DNA of 5,204 nucleotides from Acidobacteriota bacterium (GTDB taxonomy: Bacteria > Acidobacteriota > Blastocatellia > Pyrinomonadales > Pyrinomonadaceae), in NCBI GenBank assembly GCA_023415725.1, contig JAEZJR010000132.1, positions 1 to 5,204 on the forward strand, in the 5' to 3' direction. Positions 1-3,593 of the stretch are shown one piece after another (within the stretch, counting starts at the first letter, position 1; the number at the start of each line of letters is the position of its first letter). The notes below the pieces were generated by a model. That model was given only the letters and a program-made list of their open reading frames with translations, was not told where the DNA came from and made no database searches. The position numbers and the translations under genes are program-made.

Positions 1-977
1 GCAGCACGTAGTTGCGGATCTGCGAGCCGAACGAGATGTCCATCTTGTTCGCCTCGAGGTCGGCGGTCTCGGCTCGGCGTTTTTCGAGCTCCAGTTCGTA
101 GAGTTTCGAACGCAGCACCTGCATCGCGACGGCACGGTTCTGTATCTGAGAACGCTGGTTCTGGCAGGTGACCACGATGTTGGTCGGCAGGTGCGTGATG
201 CGGACCGCGCTGTCCGTAACGTTGACGTGCTGCCCGCCGGCACCGGATGAACGGTATGTATCGACGCGGAGGTCTTTATCCTCGATGTTGACCTCGATGT
301 TCTCGTCGATCTCCGGCGAAACGAACATCGACGCGAAGCTGGTCTCGCGGCTGCCACCCGATGCGAACGGCGAGATCCGCACGAGCCGATGCACGCCCGC
401 CTCCGTCGCGAGCAGCCCGTAAGCGTAATCGCCTTCGACGCGGAACGTGGCGGACTTCAGCCCCGCCTCGCTGCCCGATTGCTCGTCGAGTATCTCGACC
501 TTGAACCCGCGTCGCTCCGCCCAGCGCAGGTACATCCGCAGCAGCATCTGGCAGAAGTCCTGGGCGTCCGTGCCGCCCGCCCCCGCCTGCAGCGAGCAGA
601 TCGCGTTGTTCGCGTCCGTCTCGCCCGACAGCAGCGATTGCACCTCGGCCGCGGCGACGTCCTTCTCGAGCTTTGTGATCAGTGCCTCAAGCTCATTCGC
701 CGAATCCGCATCGTCTTCCGCGAATTCGAAAAGCACCTCCGCATCCGAGACGCCCCGCTCGAAATCGGCCTGCTGCTGCAGGGCCTTCTCCAAGCGGCTC
801 CGCACCGACATCACCTTCTGAGCCTTCTCAGAGTCGTTCCAAAAATCCGGCTCAGAGATCTGCGCCTCTAGCTTTTCAAGCTCTTTCTCCTTCCCCGGCC
901 GGTCAAAGAAACCTCCCAAGTTGGGCAACTTTCTCTTTTATCTCTTCGTGTTTTGACTGCAGTTCTTGTAATTCCAT
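1..977 (-). CDS. prfB: Peptide chain release factor 2 (RF2), 3' end cut by window, made by programmed +1 frameshift
   Basis: RF2 recognises UGA and UAA stop codons in the ribosomal A site and triggers peptide release in the cytoplasm. I translated the minus strand by hand. A 24-codon zero frame starts at ATG 977-975 (MELQELQSKHEEIKEKVAQL...) and ends at CTT 908-906 followed by TGA 905-903. The main frame resumes at GAC 904-902 as DRPGKEKELEKLEAQISEPDFWND. It then runs open to base 1, giving about 325 residues of an expected 365 or so. Visible landmarks are AGAGGTDAQDF, the anticodon-like SPF tripeptide at residues 202-204 (bases 373-365), YRSSGAGGQHVN with the catalytic GGQ at 247-249 (bases 238-230), and GSQIRNYVL at the edge. 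E. coli RF2 has GGQ at 250-252, so spacing agrees. The residue matching E. coli Thr246 is Ser here. An in-frame GTG three codons upstream (986-984) is a possible alternative start. The gene follows lnt in the same direction, 245 bp downstream. Confidence 0.97.
903..917 (-). promoter_or_regulatory. prfB: Programmed +1 ribosomal frameshift site of prfB
   Basis: Read on the minus strand this is GGGAGG-TTT-CTT-TGA-C. The internal Shine-Dalgarno-like GGGAGG (917-912) is three bases from the slippery CTT (908-906), which is followed by the in-frame stop TGA (905-903) and then C. E. coli prfB has AGGGGG-UAU-CUU-UGA-C with the same spacing. When RF2 is scarce, termination at the UGA is slow and the ribosome slips +1 onto UUU, skipping T905 and entering the main frame; RF2 thereby limits its own synthesis. 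The mechanism is established for the family. Its activity here is inferred from the motif and from the clean switch of homology between frames. Confidence 0.95.
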
Positions 978-986
978 TTCCTTCAC

Positions 987-1001
987 GTCGCCAACGGCGA
1001 C
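987..1001. repeat. Isolated copy of the GTCGCC/GGCGAC hairpin in the prfB leader
   Basis: GTCGCC-AAC-GGCGAC forms a perfect 6-bp stem with a 3-base loop. It matches the end hairpins of the larger palindromic element next to it, but its flank (CGAAAATAAACTC) has diverged from the family tail. On the prfB mRNA the hairpin ends nine bases before the ATG, where a ribosome binding site would normally lie; the only purine-rich stretch is AAGGAA directly against the ATG. It could therefore influence prfB initiation, which is inference. Confidence 0.75.
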
Positions 1002-1031
1002 CGAAAATAAACTCAAATGCTCGGAATTCCC

Positions 1032-1246
1032 GTCGCCAAAGGCGACAAATAATAAAGCCTAGGGTGCAATGAGCGTAGCGAATGGAACCCTAGGTTAAAT
1101 CGCGATATTGTTTCCGTCCCTGAAGGGGACAAACCATCAACGTGGCCGTTCCTCCCCTTCAGGGAGCGCACAATATCTTGCTCGCGTCCTAGGGTTCCGG
1201 CCTTCGGCCTCCACCCTAGGCTTTAATGTTGGTCGCCGTTGGCGAC
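1032..1246. repeat. 215-bp nested palindromic repeat element between lnt and prfB
   Basis: The two halves mirror each other about base 1139-1141. From outside inwards: end hairpins GTCGCC-AAA-GGCGAC (1032-1046) and GTCGCC-GTT-GGCGAC (1232-1246); TAAAGCCTAGGGT (1053-1065) against ACCCTAGGCTTTA (1213-1225), 13 of 13; AACCCTAGG (1086-1094) against CCTAGGGTT (1188-1196), 9 of 9; GATATTGT (1104-1111) against ACAATATC (1170-1177), 8 of 8; and TCCCTGAAGGGGA (1117-1129) against TCCCCTTCAGGGA (1153-1165), 13 of 13. Each arm can also fold alone: 1058-1065 with 1087-1094, and 1188-1195 with 1213-1220, the latter loop holding GGCCTTCGGCC. No credible protein is encoded, so it resembles a non-autonomous REP/MITE-like element. 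One end overlaps the last codons of lnt. It accounts for nearly all of the 245-bp gap 978-1222. Confidence 0.9.
1188..1220 (-). terminator. Long hairpin just after the lnt stop codon, possible weak terminator or mRNA 3' stabiliser
   Basis: CCTAGGGT (1188-1195) pairs with ACCCTAGG (1213-1220), and the inner GGCC-TTC-GGCC adds to the stem. It starts two bases beyond the lnt TAA on the minus strand. No run of T follows the stem in that direction, so it does not look like a standard intrinsic terminator. It may protect the lnt 3' end or reduce read-through into prfB. It is part of the palindromic element and has no independent evidence of function. Confidence 0.35.
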
Positions 1247-2860
1247 CGTCCGACGATGGCCAACTCCTAACAGCAATAAACCCACCGTCACCACCACGCA
1301 AACCCACGCGAACCAATCGCCCCATCGCACGTACAGCGTCTGCGATCCGTCTGATCTCGCCACCGACCAGACTCGCGTGTCTTCCGTGTAAGGCTGTGCC
1401 GCGTCGATCACCTGGCCGCGTTCGTTGATGTATGCGGTTATCCCCACGTTCGTGACCCGCAGCACTGGGCGATTCGTCTCGACCGCACGGAAAACCGCAT
1501 TCGCCAGATGCTGCCGGAGCACCGGCGTCGGGCCGAGGTAGCCGTCGTTGGTCATTTCAATGAGCACATCCGCCCCGCTGCGCACGTATTGCCGAGAAAG
1601 CTCGCCGAAGTGCGACTCGAAGCAGATCATCACGCCGCCCTTAGCGTCGCCCAGGGGCAACAGATCGTACTCGCTCCCGTATGAGAAGCTACCTACAAAG
1701 GCTGGAACGATCGCTCGCAGAGGGGCTGGGACGGATTCGCCGAACGGCAACAGGTAAATCTTATCATACTGGGCGATCTCGCCGCCCTGCGGCCCTACCA
1801 TCACCGCCGAGTTGAAGTAACGCTTTTCACCGTCCGGTTCCGCCGAGTTGAATATCACCGAAACCCCGTTCTTCCTCGCAAACCCATCGATGAACGCACG
1901 CGTCTCCGCGTCCGTCTCGTACATGAAGTTCATCGGCGATTCGGGGAAGATTACGGTCAGCGGCTTATCATCGATAGGCGTCGGGTCAAAACTCGTCACG
2001 GCCCCCAACCGTGTTTTTGGATCTTGGGAGCGAAGCTTAAATATGCCTTCTTCCGCCAAAGCCACGTGACGCTTCCGCAAGGCTTGCCACTTTTCATAAG
2101 TGAGGCCGGACATTGGCACGTTCGGCTGTATCGCGATCACGTTTGCCACTTGCTCGTAGCCGTCAATATGCCCCCAAGCAATAAGCCTGACCACCGTGGA
2201 AATCCCCAAAACTAGCGGAGCAACAATTACAACGAGTAACCACGAAACGAGCGATCGCTGATGAATGGCGAACACGATCACAGCACTCATTAAGAGGCAG
2301 AAGAAACTTACGAACAAAACGCCGCCTAACTGAGCCAACCCCGGAACGAAAAACTCGAACGCCTGCGAGTAACCGACCGCATTCCAGTTATTCCCCGTGA
2401 TCCAATACCTCGCGAACTCCGTCGCCACCCACACGAACGGGGCCGCGAGCATCGCGACGGAACCGAAGCGGCGAAGCAGAAAACCCAAAAGCCCCGCGAA
2501 AATCCCGGGGAATATCCCCGCACCCGCGGCGGCGAAGAACAATAGTAGATAAGCGACGATCGGCGGGAATCCCGCGTAGGTGACCGGGGCGAACGTCAGC
2601 CACCAGCAGCTGCCGAAAAAGAACGCTGTCCCGAATATCCATCCGGTCAAGACTGCCCGCGGCAGCGAATCCTTCTCCCGCTCCACCGTCCACATCAGCG
2701 GCACCAGCGCGAACCACGCCATCCACCACAGATCAAAATCCGGAAACGCGAAGACGAGCAGCACCGCCGAAAGAAGCGCCAACAGCACGCTCCTCCCCCT
2801 CGGCAACCCTTCGCTCACCCTCGCCAGCTTCATCAGCCCAAGTTTACCAAAGCTCCGCAT
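1223..2860 (-). CDS. lnt: Apolipoprotein N-acyltransferase
   Basis: Lnt is an inner-membrane enzyme that moves an acyl chain from a phospholipid to the N-terminal cysteine of diacylated apolipoproteins, the last step of lipoprotein maturation before outer-membrane sorting. The 545-residue protein has hydrophobic segments near 24-40, 44-58, 69-95, 99-130, 134-150, 178-198 and 204-228, then a periplasmic nitrilase domain (about 240-495) and a final membrane helix (514-533). The catalytic triad is visible as E307 in FPESPMNF, K367 in YDKIYL and C413 in MICFESHFGE. E375 in LPFGESVP matches the essential E343 of E. coli. WITGNNWNAVGYSQ (153-166) is also family-like. ATG 2860-2858 gives the longest form; ATG 2833-2831 (Met10, MKLARVSEG) is equally plausible because neither has a clear ribosome binding site. 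The last residues (TVANGDQH) and the TAA come from the palindromic repeat, so the extreme C-terminus is not ancestral Lnt sequence. The gene is intact. Confidence 0.96.
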   Translation of the reverse strand: MRSFGKLGLMKLARVSEGLPRGRSVLLALLSAVLLVFAFPDFDLWWMAWFALVPLMWTVEREKDSLPRAVLTGWIFGTAFFFGSCWWLTFAPVTYAGFPPIVAYLLLFFAAAGAGIFPGIFAGLLGFLLRRFGSVAMLAAPFVWVATEFARYWITGNNWNAVGYSQAFEFFVPGLAQLGGVLFVSFFCLLMSAVIVFAIHQRSLVSWLLVVIVAPLVLGISTVVRLIAWGHIDGYEQVANVIAIQPNVPMSGLTYEKWQALRKRHVALAEEGIFKLRSQDPKTRLGAVTSFDPTPIDDKPLTVIFPESPMNFMYETDAETRAFIDGFARKNGVSVIFNSAEPDGEKRYFNSAVMVGPQGGEIAQYDKIYLLPFGESVPAPLRAIVPAFVGSFSYGSEYDLLPLGDAKGGVMICFESHFGELSRQYVRSGADVLIEMTNDGYLGPTPVLRQHLANAVFRAVETNRPVLRVTNVGITAYINERGQVIDAAQPYTEDTRVWSVARSDGSQTLYVRWGDWFAWVCVVVTVGLLLLGVGHRRTVANGDQH

Positions 2861-2861
2861 C

Positions 2862-2925
2862 CCCGTCGCCGACGGCGACCAACATTAAAGCCTCCCGTCG
2901 CCAACGGCGACAAACATTAAAGCCT
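2862..2925 (+). repeat. Two tandem 32-bp copies of the palindromic repeat end unit
   Basis: Units 2862-2893 and 2894-2925 match at 30 of 32 positions. Each is CCC, then hairpin GTCGCC-N-AC-GGCGAC (2865-2879 and 2897-2911), then a tail AACATTAAAGCCT. The differences are one loop base (G/A) and one base after the stem (C/A). The second unit continues into AGGGT and the rest of a partial element. The first unit starts directly upstream of the longer lnt start codon, so on the lnt mRNA its hairpin would sit four bases before ATG 2860-2858. Confidence 0.92.
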
Positions 2926-2992
2926 AGGGTGTAGGCCGCATGTCGGAAGCCTAAATCACTACACCAGATCAATTCCGTCGCTGAAGGCGACG
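2897..2992 (+). repeat. Partial, decayed copy of the palindromic element (one half only)
   Basis: This stretch has the same module order as the left half of the 1032-1246 element: end hairpin (2897-2911), TAAAGCCTAGGGT (2918-2930), a decayed internal hairpin with TAGGC (2932-2936) against GCCTA (2949-2953), then a TTCCGTC-type hairpin CGTCGC-TGAAG-GCGACG (2976-2992). The last corresponds to 1115-1130, where the stem is GTCCC/GGGAC with the same TGAAG loop. The stem bases changed on both sides while the loop stayed the same. The right-hand half is absent. Confidence 0.8.
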
Positions 2993-3067
2993 AACCCGCC
3001 CGGTCCGAAACCAAATGTCCAAATTCCTACCCCTGTGCACTCTGTCGCGAAACTCCTGATCGAACTA

Positions 3068-3155
3068 ATTTTCACCCTGACAAATAACCCCACCATTTTG
3101 ACCGACCCAGCACAAATTTTGTCACGGCGAAGATGACGGATTTTGTCATTTTACC
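3068..3155. repeat. Cluster of ATTTT-based short motifs
   Basis: ATTTT occurs at 3068, 3095, 3116, 3140 and 3148. The copies at 3116-3124 and 3140-3148 share the nonamer ATTTTGTCA, and 3095-3101 is ATTTTGA. Spacings are 27, 21, 24 and 8 bases, so several are near two helical turns. On the minus strand the shared word is TGACAAAAT, with a -35-like TGACA. The cluster could be regulator sites or promoter elements upstream of lnt, or chance in an AT-rich stretch. Confidence 0.4.
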
Positions 3156-3235
3156 GAGTTTCGTAATTCCGCATACTGTCAGAATGAGAAAGCACGCGCA
3201 ATTCGACCTATTGGCGTTTCACTTTGATCGAAAAC

Positions 3236-3264
3236 CTGTCAAACCCTTGTAAATGCAATATTTA
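3236..3264 (+). promoter_or_regulatory. Possible sigma70-type promoter
   Basis: CTGTCA (3236-3241) lies 17 bases from TATTTA (3259-3264). The matches are 4 of 6 to TTGACA and 3 of 6 to TATAAT with ideal spacing. A start near 3271 would place a 10-bp GC hairpin at the 5' end of the transcript. The match is weak and is listed mainly because it is consistent with the hairpins downstream. Confidence 0.25.
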
Positions 3265-3281
3265 GTAGTTTAAAAGTGGGT

Positions 3282-3307
3282 GGGCCCGGTCGGGGATGAC
3301 CGGGCCC
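3282..3307. other. Perfect 10-bp GC-rich hairpin
   Basis: GGGCCCGGTC and GACCGGGCCC flank a 6-base loop (GGGGAT). On the plus strand it is followed by ATAATAGG. On the minus strand the stem is followed by ACCCACTTTTAAAC, whose T run is short and distant, so it is a poor terminator in both directions. It more likely belongs to a structured RNA or is a protein-binding palindrome. Confidence 0.7.
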
Positions 3308-3383
3308 ATAATAGGAAGGACAACTGAAGGAACGCTCGGAAGGTGACCAAGCACAGTGGCAAACCGCGCTCGGAGAAGTGTTG

Positions 3384-3426
3384 GCGGCGGGGTCTTGATA
3401 TTTCCTATCAAGCTAGCCGCTTTCCC
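3384..3426 (+). terminator. Terminator-like hairpin
   Basis: GCGGC (3384-3388) pairs with GCCGC (3416-3420), and CTTGATA (3394-3400) pairs with TATCAAG (3406-3412) around loop TTTCC, with an unpaired internal loop between the two helices. TTTCCC follows on the plus strand. The T tract is short, so strength is uncertain. It would end a plus-strand transcript before it meets the oppositely directed TPR gene. Confidence 0.4.
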
Positions 3427-3459
3427 TAAAGCACATCCCGTGCCAAAACCTCTTCAGTT

Positions 3460-3491
3460 GTTCAAAGTTCCATGTTCAAAGTTCAAAGTTC
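3460..3491 (+). repeat. Heptanucleotide tandem array GTTCAAA
   Basis: Units in perfect 7-base phase are GTTCAAA (3460-3466), the variant GTTCCAT (3467-3473), GTTCAAA (3474-3480), GTTCAAA (3481-3487) and a partial GTTC (3488-3491). It is roughly the reverse complement of the array at 3541-3568. Confidence 0.88.
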
Positions 3492-3540
3492 TAGCTATAA
3501 GCTTGATAATAAAAGGGTTACGCGACTCAAATTAGACGAC

Positions 3541-3568
3541 GAACCTTGAACCTTGAACCTTGAACCTG
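3541..3568 (+). repeat. Heptanucleotide tandem array GAACCTT
   Basis: Four units in phase: GAACCTT at 3541, 3548 and 3555, then GAACCTG at 3562. Read on the minus strand it is GTTCAAG, a one-base variant of the GTTCAAA unit at 3460-3491. The two arrays therefore face each other across 49 bp and could pair into a long imperfect stem in RNA. The array lies 26 bases beyond the stop codon of the TPR gene, so it would be in that gene's 3' untranslated region. Confidence 0.9.
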
Positions 3569-3572
3569 CAAC

Positions 3573-3587
3573 TCGCGGCCCCCGCGA
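3573..3587. other. Short GC hairpin just after the TPR gene stop codon
   Basis: TCGCGG (3573-3578) pairs with CCGCGA (3582-3587) around a 3-base loop. It starts seven bases beyond the TAG on the minus strand. No T run follows in that direction, the sequence continuing GTTGCAGG, so it is at most a weak or Rho-assisted transcript end. Confidence 0.45.
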
Positions 3588-3593
3588 CTTACA

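Larger units (their letters stand above)
3271..3426 (+). ncRNA. Candidate structured non-coding RNA, family not recognised
   Basis: The stretch is bounded by two clear hairpins on the plus strand. The first has stem GGGCCCGGTC (3282-3291) with GACCGGGCCC (3298-3307), 10 of 10 pairs, loop GGGGAT. The last has CTTGATA (3394-3400) with TATCAAG (3406-3412), extended by GCGGC (3384-3388) with GCCGC (3416-3420), followed by TTTCCC. Between them lie purine-rich words (AGGAAGGA, GAAGGAACGCTCGGAAGG) and a twice-used CGCTCGGA. I compared it by memory with 6S, 4.5S/SRP, RNase P, tmRNA and fluoride riboswitch signatures and saw no convincing match. The strand is inferred from the terminator-like end and could be wrong. 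Confidence 0.35.
2861..3593. other. 733-bp intergenic region without a supported protein gene
   Basis: No open frame here has a convincing start, ribosome binding site and protein-like composition. From low to high coordinates it holds two tandem 32-bp repeat units and a partial palindromic element (2862-2992), an AT-richer stretch with repeated ATTTT motifs (3068-3155), a possible plus-strand promoter (3236-3264), a candidate structured RNA (3271-3426), two heptamer arrays (3460-3491 and 3541-3568) and a short GC hairpin (3573-3587) beside the stop codon of the TPR gene. The promoter of lnt should lie here too, but I could not pick one out confidently on the minus strand. Confidence 0.8.

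Noticed and set aside
903..905. TGA in prfB as evidence of a pseudogene
   Set aside because: It is the regulatory frameshift stop, with correct spacing and clean homology on both sides.
168..1062. Several plus-strand open frames across this stretch
   Set aside because: They lie antisense to prfB, are rich in Ser/Pro/Arg and have no recognisable domains; RF2 homology on the other strand explains the bases.
1108..1428. Plus-strand open frame of 106 codons across the palindromic repeat
   Set aside because: It runs through the repeat hairpins and into the antisense of the lnt C-terminus. The protein is low-complexity and repeat-derived.
2862..2992. CRISPR array
   Set aside because: Only two directly adjoining units, with no spacers and no cas genes; the units belong to a palindromic repeat family.
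3184..3252. 22-codon plus-strand open frame beginning ATGAGAAAGCAC
   Set aside because: It has no ribosome binding site, is very short, and overlaps the possible promoter.
3282..3307. Fluoride riboswitch, prompted by GGGGATGACC
   Set aside because: The expected downstream conserved segment (GATGGC..CCTAC type) is absent and no transporter gene follows.
3310..3355. SRP (4.5S) RNA, prompted by CGGAAGG
   Set aside because: The conserved hairpin around the GGAAGCAGCC-type loop is not present on either strand.
3343..3429. 28-codon plus-strand frame from GTG after GGAAG
   Set aside because: The purine-rich stretch touches the start codon, the peptide is basic and nondescript, and it runs through the terminator-like hairpin. 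Structured RNA explains the stretch better.
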